This document shows, in pieces, positions 1 to 11,075 of a stretch of DNA of 64,000 nucleotides. Location of the stretch: NCBI GenBank assembly GCA_973895155.1, contig OZ316898.1:1922001-1986000 (forward strand). Direction: 5' to 3'. The notes below the pieces were generated by a model, which was not told where the DNA came from, ran no database searches, and saw nothing but the letters and a program-made list of their open reading frames with translations. This DNA is from Marsupella aquatica (lineage: Eukaryota; Marchantiophyta). The position numbers and the translations under genes were made by a program. Every line of letters begins with the position of its first letter. Position 1 is the stretch's first letter.

Positions 1-1900
1 TTGAGCCTTCGAACACCTGACTAAAGAAAGAATCAAGTTCTCGACTGTGTAATCCACTCGACTTGAGCCTTCGAACACCTGACCAGTGAGGTGTTCGAAG
101 GCATCAAGTCCTTCCAAGCTGGCTTGCTGCCCTCGGTCATCGGCCTTCGATTACAAGAATGGTGTTCTCTCAACCTTGGATTCGGGGGTGCGACAGTCGT
201 TTCCTTCAAGCGTTCTAGAGCTTCAGACTGATATCCTATAGCATGCGAACTGTTGAATGGTCCCGTTTTGCTGAGCTTGCTGTCAAAACAACTCTTTGAT
301 GGAATCAAATTATCAATTCTCAAGGCAACGCACCGTATCGACAATCGACAGCGTTTGGCACCCGTTCCAAGGCCAGTGCGCTCCATGAACTCTGGTATGT
401 ACTCTGAATCTCGTCATAGGTTCACGCATGCACCCAATGATAGTTGCAGGACCGAGTGACCGATCTACACCATACGGTCAAATGGTTTTGCACTATTGTC
501 GTGTCGTTTCTTGTGGCAATCAATGCAGGAGCTGGTGTGACCTGAGTGTGGCAGTTATCGTCTTTCAGCGGATATGCGGATAACAGCCTGCGAGACTAGT
601 CTAGTCTAGTCTGGTCATACAACTTTAGCGATTATAAAAAGAAGCAGCAAATTTACTGAAAGAGTATACAGACTGAAAGAAGAGTTACAATGAATTTGCA
701 GATGTATACTAAGTGAAGACTCCAGACAGACCTTAGGATATCAATAAGGAAATTCTTTCTGGTTTGGTTAATTTGTTATCTGTCAATGTGTAAGTCAGTG
801 TACTGTACGTCCAATGTCACTGGCATACAGCTGTGATGTTTTAGGTGGCAAATTTTAGCCAAAATTTCACTTCCTTCAACTACTGGCTGATAATTAAACT
901 AAGCAAAAGAATTTAGCCGAAATGTGGACAGTAAACCCAGCATGCAACTTTGTCCATGGTCCTCAACTGACAAACCTCCATGGAGTGCGCTGCACCTGAA
1001 TTTGTCCTTATAATATTGTTTCCATGTTCTGTTGAAAAATTACTTGTACATTCCATACCTCAGGCGCTACATGGTTTTCAGTTCACCCACGTATCACTCT
1101 GTGTGTTTGATTTATAATATTTGATATCTTCATGGTCATTGGAAATAAAGCAAATGATTGAAGACACTTTCAAACTTTGTGAGTTAATGGATTGACCGTT
1201 AGAGAACATGCTGGGAAAATTTGTACATTCAAGGAGATCCAAAAATGTTTGCGAACAAATGGTAAGACCACTGTAAGGAGTAGACTGAAATACATGTAGT
1301 GTCTGACTAAAATACCTATAGAATAAGCAATATTACTCACATCATTTTGACACTGCTTTATATGTGGTTAATCCACGTGACCTGTTCAAGTACTGTACTA
1401 ATTGTTCTTTAACATTTATCGTAGTCCAAATGTGTTTTTGTTGGAGTTCACCCTTTTGTATTTTCGGTGAATTTTAACTCATATCCCTCTAAATTTAAAA
1501 TAAAGCCGCATTTTCTTTAACTGTGTACCTTTACTCTATCCCACTAGGGAGATTATAAAAGTTTTCTCAATTTTTTTTCTGTTTTTTCAGGTTGCATTTG
1601 TCTCCTTTTTTATGTTTGTTATTTGTCCTCGTTCTACCTCTTTTGGTTTTTGAATTGTACTTTGTTTCTTCTACTTTTGTATAAACTAAGGTACTTTTCT
1701 TCCCTGAGCATAGTACATCATAGCAATTGAGCAAATTACAAACCATATCCAATTTAACTGTGCGGCCCAGTCTGACTACTTGGGGACTGGTAACCCTAAT
1801 TAATTCAGGTAGGGATTTTTTCCATCCATACCCATCTGGGAACACTTGATTTCAATAAATGTAAAGCCTGCACCTAATACTCTGAAAGTCAATCCTAAAC
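1..1900. other. Intergenic sequence without a recognisable gene
   Basis: I see no convincing coding region here. The short open frames have no recognisable domain, no splice structure and no codon pattern to set them apart from background. The stretch holds a short inverted repeat at 60-111, a few copies of a CTAGT pentamer around 595-612, and otherwise AT-rich unique-looking sequence. Confidence 0.6.
60..111. repeat. Short inverted repeat (hairpin) with a direct copy of one arm
   Basis: The left arm GACTTGAGCCTTCGAACACC and the right arm AGGTGTTCGAAGGCATCAAG are reverse complements apart from one bulged base, separated by about 8 bases. They would fold as a hairpin of about 21 pairs. The left arm also occurs as a direct copy at positions 1-22, about 61 bp upstream. 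Seen directly. Whether it is transcribed (small-RNA precursor) or a mobile-element relic is unknown. Confidence 0.6.
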
Positions 1901-2850
1901 TATAATACAAGGTTGCGCCACTTTTTAGAGTGGTCGTCATTCAAATTTACAGGGCATAAAAATTAAAAAAAGTAATAAAGTAAATTCAAAAGTAAATAAT
2001 AAAATCAAAGTGTGAATTGAGTTTAGTGTGACACAAAAAATTACACCATTGTCCAAGACAAGCCAAATAATCACACGAGACACCCCAAAAAAGTGAAAGA
2101 CTTTAATTAATGCACGAGAATCAACGCACGAGGATCAAGGAGGATACTCCCTCCAGGTCTCCATGATCCGTATTGTACATACTTAAAGTATTCTACACAT
2201 TCAATATTATGTGTAACATAGTTTTGTATAATAGTGTTAAGAGGAGTTTAATTGCTAATAACATTTTAGTCACTTGATCAATAAAAAATTGTTTCTCCCA
2301 ATATTTGTGGTGATTTTTAGAGTCATTTGCACTATCATTTTCAATGCCGAAAAACAAAAGTAATAAGGCCCAAAGACATAGTGAAACTCATGACACGGGC
2401 GTTGATGGCAAGGTGTCGGGCGAGGGGCACTGGCAATGTAGGGCAGCCCCTCGAAGGGCTCCAGTCGCGCACGGGTGGGGAGGGAGGGGGCGGCGAGCGA
2501 GTGGAGTGATGGTGAAATGGAGAAAAGGGGGAGGTTAAGGTTTAAAAGGAACATAAGAGGAAAAAGATTAAAAAGGGGGAAAAAACACCTCTCATTTTGT
2601 TATACTTTTGTGGTTGTCATAGCCAGTGGTTTGTGCAATGACATCTTTTATTCAAAGAATTTTTTTGTGCAAGGAGAAAAAGGAAAAAGGGAACTTTTGT
2701 GGGTGCCGTAGCCAGTATTTGCACAATGATATCTTTCACTCAACAAAAAGTTTTGTGCAATTGTTTATTCAACGATATCTTTTGCACCATGAGCTATTTC
2801 TCAACAACATCTTTAACCAAACAACATCTTTTATGCAACGCACGGGGATT
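1901..2850 (+). mobile_element. Helitron-like relic A (truncated at its 3' end)
   Basis: The block at 1910-1957 (GCGCCA, then TAGAGTGGTCG, CATTCAAAT and AGGGCAT) recurs at 2920-2972, at the head of the next element. The interior has loose ACATCTTTT-type repeats. The right end at about 2830-2850 has a degenerate ATGCAACGCACGGGGAT, resembling the terminal hairpin of element B, but no CTAG follows. Family assignment is inferred from these shared ends. No rep/helicase coding sequence is present, so it is non-autonomous at best. Confidence 0.4.
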
Positions 2851-2910
2851 GAAAAGATAGCGATAGAATGGTCATCTTTGCTAAACCTAAAACCTTAAAC
2901 CTGAAACCGA

Positions 2911-3578
2911 TAATATAACATTGCGCCAATGTATAGAGTGGTCGCCATTCAAATGCAAGGGCATTTTGGGTAAAAAACAAACATAGAAAAAAACTTGCTC
3001 CTTCTCTCATTGACTTTTTACTTCATAACATCTTTCACATAATAACAACTTGGATGAAACGACACCTTTTTTTTCTTTATAACATCTTTTACTTCACAAT
3101 ATCTTTGGCAAAATGACACATTTTTCTTATCAACATCTTTCACATAATGGCATCTTTGGCAAAATGACTTCTTTGGCAAAATGACTTGAAGGATATCTTT
3201 TGTGCAATGCACGGGTATTTTCCCTCAATGATGTCTTGGTCGACACGACATCTTGGCCGACATGACATCTTTTTTCTCAACGACTTCTTGGCCAAGATGA
3301 CATATTTTTTCTCAGCGACCTCTTGGCCGACACAACATCTTTTCTCTCCACGACCTCTTGGCCGACACTACATCTTTTCTCTCCACGACCTCTTGGCCAA
3401 CACAACATCTTTTCTCTCCACGACCTCTTGGCCGACACTACATCTTTTCTCTCCACGACCTCTTGGCCGACACGACATCTTTTCTCTCAATGACCTCTTG
3501 GCCGACACGACATCTTTTTTCTCAACGACATCTTGGCCGACATGACTTCTTTTGTGCAAGGCACGGGTATTGAGCTAG
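2911..3578 (+). mobile_element. Non-autonomous Helitron-like element B
   Basis: The left part repeats the head of element A (GCGCCAATGTATAGAGTGG, then CATTCAAATGCAAGGGCAT). The right end reads GTGCAAGGCAC, a small hairpin (GTGC/GCAC), then about 10 bases and CTAG at 3575-3578 followed by T. That matches the known plant Helitron 3' terminus (hairpin, then CTRR, inserted between A and T). The interior is a minisatellite. There is no coding capacity for Rep/helicase. The 5' end is not fixed: I could not place a certain TC start. Confidence 0.5.
3228..3554 (+). repeat. 35-bp minisatellite, about nine units
   Basis: The unit begins CGACCTCTTGGCCGACAC and ends CATCTTTTCTCTCCA, 35 bp in total. Units differ at a few bases; the first and last are most diverged. 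35 is not a multiple of three, so long open frames across the array read the repeat in rotating frames and are not genes. The array lies inside Helitron-like element B. Confidence 0.85.
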
Positions 3579-5990
3579 TCACCTGATATTACTTTCAAAA
3601 TCTGCTTGCTGCAGTTAGATTCCACAAAATCTTAATAAGTTTGCTGGTTTGCCTTAATTTCAAATCCCAGGAAAGGTCATACAATTTAGATAGTGAAGCC
3701 CTCATGGATTACCATGTTGATTACCAGAGTGCTCCCATGAACCACATTTTGGTAGTCATGGGAGTTCGGGGCTTATATCTTAATGATTATGTTTTTTTAG
3801 TTTTTCACCTGCAAGGAAACCAGAGAAGAGACATAAGAAACATAAACACTAATATTTTATATTAATATAATGAAAATTAAATTTATAAAATTTACCCCTC
3901 CACATTTCATGATGAATAATTCAACCAAAATGACCAAAATTTCAGTCAGTCTCACTTTGATGGAAGTATGAAAGTGTAACTTACCTACTCCTTTAGTACA
4001 TCCTCCAAACTAAAAATGTTTGAATTTATGAGGATCAAATTATAGCAACTAAGGTCAAATTTTGGAAAGGGTGATCCATGGCATCTAAAATAACCAATGT
4101 TGTGATACATGGGAGCATCATTTTCTACAGATTAAGATATTTTTAGTATCTATTAGTAAATACTAGGTGGGCCCCACTATTCTTATGGACTTGTTATTTG
4201 AAAAAAATTAGAAAGCATTACTCTACAGTGATGGAAAACAAAGATGGTACAACCAATTGGCTTAGGTTACATGGCCACGGGATGAGCCTGGAACAGGTTC
4301 GACACCCCTTCTACACAAAAGGGGTGTGGAGTGTGTGTGTGGGTGGACTGGGTTTTGTGGGTCAGTAATGGATGACAGTCTCATTATCTCAGCTTAACTT
4401 TGTGGCCCTAAACCAACTTATTGGCTTTGGTCAATTGGCCAGAGGATGAGCCTAGACCCGAGGGGCCCGTGTGTGTGTGGGTGGGGTGTAGTGGTGGGAG
4501 TCAGTATTGATTATCCTCATAGCCCCTGACTGACCGCTTTGTTGGGGATAATCCTTATCCCTTGACACCATGCACAGTCATGTAAACATCATACAAAGTA
4601 GTCGACACAGCGAGTACGTGGTTCATCTCATGATTGAGGCTATGTTCACAGGAAAATGCACAAGAGACCTTTACTTCTCTCTTGCTCCATTCCAACAATG
4701 AACTGAAGATTCACCAGGGGTTGGCATCAGCCTGGTTATATGCAGCATACATCGTTACTAACCTTAACTAAGTCCTAACCTGAGTTAGCCTAATTATAAT
4801 TAGCCCTGGAGTCACAAGACTAAGAGCAATATTCAACACGCTTTTGGGGTTCTGGTTTAATCCTCTCTCCCTCCTGGTCTGGTCCCTCTCAGATCCCTAG
4901 GTATTGTTCCCTTGTGGCTACTCTACATAGAAATGCATGCTCCAGAGCGGGCTCCAGAGCAAGACATCTATCCTTTGTTGGATGGGCAACAAAAACTTTG
5001 TGCCCTACTTTAATACTCCAGGTGAGGTCCCTATGGTAGGATGAGGTGTTTGTCGGGGTAAACTACTACCGTAGGTGTTTTGTGATTGATCTTATTAATC
5101 AGAACGAACAATCAGAAAACAAACTTGAACACACATCAATGGATTGCGAAGTAAACATGTGTGCAGATATTTATTTTCAGCCATCTCCTTGAAGAATGGA
5201 AATGTTCACTGATCTAGTATGCGGGAGTGAGAGAGATGATCCTTAAGAGCTAACCACGGGGATTGCTAACATTTGAAAAGGCATGAAGCACCTTTAACGG
5301 ACAACAGAGAATACTTCCCACAATGACATGTGGTGCATCCAACTACTTTACACCCAGGGAATTTTACATGAGTAAACAAGTAAACTGAGAACACTGCACG
5401 AAAGATAGGATCACAAAGAAGACAGAAACCTGTCACATGTTTCTACTCATTTCATTTCCGTTCAAGAATGAAAAAGAAAACACAGATGGTACTGTCGGGG
5501 TGGTACTGTTACAGCCCTTTGTAAAGTAGGTGCATGTTCCCACCGGCGATGGAGCTCCGCAATTCCTTCTGGATGGAAGCGTTTTGGGGGCCATTATAAG
5601 GATTGGTCCTATGAAGCTTATTAGATGTGATTTCGATTTACAAGGCAAGAGCTTTGATTGGAGTCTCAATGCCATCACCGAGAGCGACGAGGCCTTCGCC
5701 CTTCAGTGCTTTCGCTCAAAAATAATGTACTGTAATTGCGGGGTGAAACTTGAGCATCTGTTTCGAGCAATGAACGAAATTGGAGCTTCCCAATAGGTGA
5801 GCCATGGTCCCAGGCAACCCCAGCTCCTGAAAAGGTCTGTACATGGCGGCATGCAAGAGACACGTCAATCCAAATGGAGAATTCGAGGTGCGGATTGGGT
5901 TAGGTGCGGATTGAGGTCAGTCCCCACTGTTCTTTTTTATGGATAATTTCAGTTTCCATGCAAAAGTAATAGTATTCCATTCTGCTCCTC
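3579..5990. other. Intergenic sequence between Helitron-like block and germin-like gene
   Basis: No gene recognised. Open frames at about 5433-5796 on both strands have no known domain. A diverged tandem pair lies at 4255-4560: both halves carry GGATGAGCCT followed by a GTGTGTGTGGGTGG run. A block at about 4940-4985 (GCTCCAGAGCAAGACATCTA, then GTTGGATGGGC) recurs in diverged form at about 16100-16140, so a dispersed repeat is present. Confidence 0.5.
4255..4560 (+). repeat. Diverged tandem duplication (two units of about 150 bp)
   Basis: Both units share a TTGGCT(T)..GGATGAGCCT core followed by a GT-rich tract and a GTCAGTA.TGAT.A segment. Divergence is high, so this is an old duplication or two copies of a repeat family. 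Confidence 0.4.
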
Positions 5991-5994
5991 GGCA

Positions 5995-6000
5995 TATAAA
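5995..6000 (+). promoter_or_regulatory. TATA box of the germin-like gene
   Basis: TATAAA in the context GGCATATAAATACG lies about 235 bp upstream of the chosen start codon. A downstream 5' UTR of roughly 200 bp would fit a plant gene. No experimental start site is available. Confidence 0.5.
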
Positions 6001-6230
6001 TACGTGTACATTCGGAAGCAGATCCCACACACCAAACTGGCAATCCCGACTTGCAGCACAATGTACCTTTGAGCTGGCTCTATTTCGCTCTAGTGTTGTA
6101 TCGAACTTGCTTGCGTGGAGTGCTCCTTAGTTCGCAAACTGATCGTGTACGTTTGGTGAATCGATCCAAATTCGAAATCCGTCCTCCATCCTCAGAGAGC
6201 GAGAGGATCCAATCATTCAATCGATTCACC

Positions 6231-7331
6231 ATGGCAAAACTTTTGGTCATTCTGGGATTGCTGGTGGTGGCTGAGCTGATGGTCCACACGGCTGTTGCGA
6301 GTGATCCGGAATTGATCACCGATTTCAATGTGACCAACCCGACTGTGGCGGATTTCACCTTCACTGGATTCCGCAACCCTCAGCCGCTAGGCAAGGGAAA
6401 GGCAGCGCCCATGCCCGCCACTATCCGAGGGCTCAGCGGGCTTGGCCTTGCGGCTGTGCTGTTCGAGTTCGGGTCAGAGTCACAGATTGATCCCCATACT
6501 CATCCTCGCGCAACCGAAGTGTTCTACGTGCTCTCAGGTACGAACATAATCTCCCTTCCTCTGCTCCTGAATGCTGGATTTAAGCTTTATATATGTTCAC
6601 CAGTGACTGGACTTACAGGAAGCTCTAGACAGTTCACCTCGGCATTGGATTCTATTGACGTCTGGTTTAATAGAATCTTTCGTGCTTTGAGATGAATTGA
6701 TGAATGCTGGACAAGCTAACACCAGTCTTTTACAATGCTGAGCTTCCGGTCCATAGCTTCGCTGGTGTTCCAGGTATTGTCAGCACATCATCTACTGTCA
6801 AAGTGATGAAAAAGATTTATTCCTTTGAACGTGACCTCTTGAGAATACAATGCTGACCTTGGCCGAGCTGCAATAAAGATTTCATCAGTTTACATAATCA
6901 ATGTGATGAATGTCGTGCTATTTAGCTAGAGATATAGTTTGATAGTAATACATAGGAAATGTCATGAAATCAATTCGAGTTGGCGATTTCTGTGTTCTAC
7001 CGTGGATGTAGGGGCACTTGACGTGGGATTTGTGGACACCGCCAACGACCTATTCGAGACAACGGTGCAGACGGGCGATATCTTTGTCTTTCCCAAGGGT
7101 ACGCTGCACTGGCAGCGCAACAATGGTCACGGAACAGCTTCAGGCTACTCGGTGCTCTCCAGTGAGAACCCCGGAACTCTGTTCGTTGTGAAAGCTCTCT
7201 TCACCGCTGGCAAGAAAGGGCTCCCCGACATTGTTCTCAACACTGCCTTCAATGGCGTTTCGAACAACCATGACATAGACGCTCTGAAGCAGGACGTCGC
7301 TACCAGGACCAATGTGACCCTGAGTTTGTAG
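6231..7331 (+). CDS. Germin-like protein (cupin), two exons
   Basis: Exons 6231-6537 and 7012-7331 join in phase within a glycine codon to give 208 residues. The ATG at 6231 has a CACCATGG context and opens directly into a signal peptide (residues 1 to about 23). An upstream in-frame ATG at 6051 is less likely. Residues 87-103 form germin box 1, with metal ligands His89, His91 and Glu96. Residues 124-138 form box 2 (GDIFVFPKGTLHWQRN), with His135. Germins are secreted hexameric Mn-binding beta-barrels of the cell wall; some have oxalate oxidase or superoxide dismutase activity. The ligands are complete, so metal binding is likely, but the activity cannot be predicted. Oddly, there is no cysteine: the usual N-terminal disulfide pair is absent (DFN where DFC is typical). 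A bryophyte-type germin-like protein is a reasonable inference. Confidence 0.93.
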
Positions 7332-7549
7332 ACGAGGCAGTTAGCCTGATCCATACATGATCGAGGACGAAATCAGTCAGCTCCTACCGACATTTACAAG
7401 GACTCGCTAGCTCAAGAGGTAGTGATGTTTCGTCAAAGCTCGGGCCGGGCTACTATCATGTGCGTACATGACATATGGCAGCCCGAGGTCATCTTACGTA
7501 TTGCCTGGAGTCGTACTTAGTCGAGTTATATGGATCAAGCATAATTTAC

Positions 7550-7845
7550 TGAACTGTAGAATAATATGGTGTGAAACTTGTTGGGCAGCCGTCAAAAGTA
7601 TGCGTCCCACCCTGTTGAGCATACTTTCCTAAAACTGTAGAATAAGGTGTGGAACTTGTTGGCAGTCGTCAAAAAGTACCCACCCCGTTGACATTGTTCA
7701 CTGCTTTGAGAACTTTTATATATCAGTGATCACAGGGTTTCATTGTCAATGATAGATTTGTAACAAGAGCTGCTCCCCAGTTCGAATTGATGCATGCATT
7801 TGTAACAAGAGCTTCTCACCAGTTCGAGATTGATGCATGCATTTA
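7550..7845 (+). repeat. Two short tandem duplications downstream of the germin-like gene
   Basis: The first pair (about 7551-7697) repeats ACTGTAGAATAA..GGTGTG, AACTTGTTGG and GTCAAAAGTA with a period of about 72 bp. The second pair (about 7755-7845) repeats TTTGTAACAAGAGCT and CAGTTCGA.ATTGATGCATG with a period near 42 bp. Both are seen directly and lie in non-coding sequence. Confidence 0.7.
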
Positions 7846-9090
7846 GATGGTTCGCAACGGGACACCCGTAAGTTGAGATTGTTGATTTAACGGGAAGGAA
7901 CATTGAATGATATACTATATTGAACTGCGCATTCGTCCGGAGCTGTTTCCTTTTCGTCTCTATTGGCCTCAAAAAAGCAATGGGAGGCGAACTTTCCAAT
8001 CCGAGGGAAAACCAGCTCCGGGAAGGATTGAAGGGCTTCAGGGATTCCCCCCGACAAACAATGAAGCTGGCGGCAATCAGGGAATTAGATTGTGGCAGTT
8101 CTTTCGTGGAGAACCTTACTTCTCAGGACGATGCCTCTCTCTCTCTGCTTCCAACCACAATCCGGCAGATTCGCACTTGCTCCTTCTAATATTAAGAACA
8201 AAATCTACCCTCCTTGACTTGGTCTTTCCCGCGATCTCCCAGACCCGCAACGCGCCCGGCTGAATGAAAATTAATGTATCGTGGATATGCACACCAGCCA
8301 ATATCGCAGAACTGGAACGTACTGCTCGCCATTTCACACGGAGTATGCTGAGCTCTACTCGTTTGTTCGTGATCTAATTGATAGTTCTGATGTTGTGAGA
8401 CAAGTGCGCGATCGACAATGAGGCAAACAAAGTAAGTCAATGCTCATTGTAGTAGAGACTCAACATCCTTTATTTCAGTGCACTAACACATGTAATTCAA
8501 TGGAAACAAAGACACCAAAGATAGACGCGTCAGACCACTGTAATGTGGCAAGCGCTTGGTAATGACTGGCCTGATAAAAAATCATCATTCCTAGACACTG
8601 AAAAAGCCAAATTGAATGGCATGCTACATGCTCTGCCCAAACCTTAATTACCAGTGAACTGAGTCCAAATCCAAGCTCTTTTCGTTTCTCCTACGCGATA
8701 AAAAAAGAGGTCAGTAGAAAGAGAACAAATTTACTAACATAGAACCAACAAAGTGTAACCTTAGTAAAGAAAACAAAACTAAAATTCATTACCATTTCAT
8801 ATCAAATAATATGATATCCTATCCCACTTCTCATTTTACAAAATGAAAAACAAGAGGCAGCAAATAGTGGTTCTTCATAAAAAAATAACAAAATAATAGG
8901 TCTTCATAAAAATAATAGTTTTTGGTATACTCCGATCCACCCAATACACCCCTTTTGTCTCAACTATCTACCCAAGATGTTTTGAGCTTGCCACACCTGC
9001 TCGGGATGAAAAATGAATTATAAAAAATTGAATACTTTAGATTTAAAATATTTGAAAATCAATGAAGAAAAAGTAAAACTAAAGAATTTT
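7846..9090. other. Intergenic sequence, no gene recognised
   Basis: Several overlapping open frames at 7907-8440 on both strands have no recognisable domain or splice partner. The rest is AT-rich. Confidence 0.5.
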
Positions 9091-9099
9091 TACTAAAGT

Positions 9100-9707
9100 G
9101 GATCTACTCAACATTTTTTTTTTTTTCATCTTATCATCTTTTTCTCACCTTGACATGATTATCACACCACAACATCTTTTCGTCACCTTCAACATCTTTT
9201 CTCTACTCGACTTTCTCTCACCTCGACATCATATATTTTCTCATCTCGCCATCTTTCCCTCACCTTGGCATCTTTATCACACCACAACATCTTTCCATCA
9301 CCTTGGAATTTTATTTTTTTCTCCTTGATATCTTTCCTCATTTTTACACCTTTTTCTCATTTTCCCAGAGAGGCATGACTGTCTGGTAGCTCACTTGAAT
9401 AGAATTGATAGGTCTTGGGTTCAACTGTTATGAGTTGACTCTTCCCAATTATTGTGGCTAATTCTTCCATTTTTGCGGAGTTTCACAGATTTCTTAAATA
9501 TAAAAAAATAAAATTTACATCTTTTTCTCATCTCCCCATTTCTCTCCTCAGTGTATGTCCTTTTTTCATCTCAACATCCTTTTTCCTTTTTTTCTCATTG
9601 ATTTTTTTTTTCTTATCAACATCTGTTTTCACCTCGATATCTTTTTCTCATCTCTACATCTTTCCTCGCCTCAACATCTTTTGTGCGATGCACATGCATC
9701 GGGCTAG
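9100..9707 (+). mobile_element. Helitron-like element, 3' portion
   Basis: The interior is a pyrimidine-rich degenerate array of ACATCTTT/CTCATCTC units like those at 2.7-3.55 kb. The right end has the hairpin GTGCGATGCAC, then about 10 bases, then CTAG at 9704-9707 followed by T. This is the same terminal design as element B, and both fit the plant Helitron 3' rule. The left boundary is not resolved and no coding region is present. Confidence 0.5.
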
Positions 9708-11075
9708 TTAATGTTATAACCGAATTTGTGCGAGTAACACTAATTCACAAGTAGAGCCCCAAAATGTCCGCTCTCGAATTAGTATGAGTTATTCTAATTA
9801 TGGTGTACTATACACAAAAATCCAATGCAATAATGAATACTCCACACTACAAAAAGAACAAAGAGGGAAAAACCGAGATATACCAAAGGCATGATACCCA
9901 ATAAAAGAGAGAAAACAAGGAAAGGAAGACCGGAAAGCAAAAAGGCCACATGGTCCCCAAAACATTAAAACACTTCTGAACAGCAGACTAAAATCCCTGC
10001 TCCTACCGTACTTGATGTGGGATTTTCCTGTCCACCCTTAACACAATAGTGTTGCCACATCCTCAATTGGAGCCGTAGCCATGAGCTCAAAGTGTCCCTC
10101 AGGATGCCTTTACAACAGGAGGGGGTAGGGCCAGTACATATTTTTTCACAGCCATCAAATCTCACCCATGGACTTTCCTAGAATCAAATAAGTTCACTGA
10201 ACATGATATAGGGCCGCCCTTTAAAGTGCCCACTTTTGGGTTGGAAAAATCCAATCCACACTACATTGTCTGGCCCAGTCATAATCTTCTGTTGCTGGGC
10301 CATTTCTCTCACTCCCTTGGTCGACTTCCTTTGGTGGTTTTGCTGATGCCCTTAGGGCCATTTCTGTTTTCACCAGTTCCTGGCCCCCATCTCTGAAAGT
10401 GACCTTGATAGTCAGACATTTCTTCTTTCTCCACCATCTCTTGCCATCCTATACAATCAACAGGATAGGTTAAAACTGTGGTAACTTGCCACGAACAAAC
10501 ATGAGCTGAATGGACACGGATGCAAAAGTTCCACTTTGTCTGATCTCAATTAAAACTTCAAGAATTCAAAATTATTTAACGCATCTTGGTACCAAAGCAA
10601 TATTTGTTGGCCAGATAGCAAATTTACAAAGGCGTTTTGTAGGGGAATTACAACACCCCATGACATGCTTCAGGTGTCCTTCCAGACTCTAGGCTTGCAT
10701 TTGCCCTTATTCCCTTTTTCTTTTTTGCCTAGAAAAAACCCAATGGATTTCATTCAAAAAGCCAACATACAAAAAGGGTGGCCCACTAAGGGGGTCAACA
10801 CACCCAGGGGGACCAAAAAGGTCAACGAGCCCAACAAAACAGGTGAGGCCAGAACCAGGAAAGAAGCTAAACCAGAAAAATTGCCCTTTTCTTTTGAGTG
10901 CAGTGTTTGTACTCTCTCTGCACCTCTTTTGCTTTTACTCCATTGTACTTTGCTTGGCACTTTTTAGTCACATGGTACCATTCTGCCTTCAGATTTTTCA
11001 TGGATTTCTGCAAGTATCTTCTCCTGTATTTCCAATCACAAGCTCTTATTCCAGGAGTCCTCTTAAAAGTTCATA
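9708..11075. other. Intergenic sequence, no gene recognised
   Basis: Open frames here (for example 9965-10165 minus, 10665-10967 plus) show no domain or splice structure I trust. The right end borders the predicted last exon of the SERAC1-like gene on the minus strand, so part may be its 3' UTR. Confidence 0.5.

Noticed and set aside
3186-3573. Open frames of 60-119 codons through the 35-bp minisatellite on both strands
   Set aside because: A 35-bp unit rotates the frame every copy, and the frames are open on both strands because the unit lacks stops. No promoter or splice context.
5433-5863. Overlapping 60-90 codon frames on both strands upstream of the germin-like gene
   Set aside because: No domain, no signal peptide, no splice partners, and both strands open at once.
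9367-9440. tRNA or SINE-like box pair (TGGTAGCTCA..GGGTTCAACT)
   Set aside because: The A- and B-box resemblance is weak and no acceptor stem pairs. It may be a SINE fragment but not a tRNA gene.
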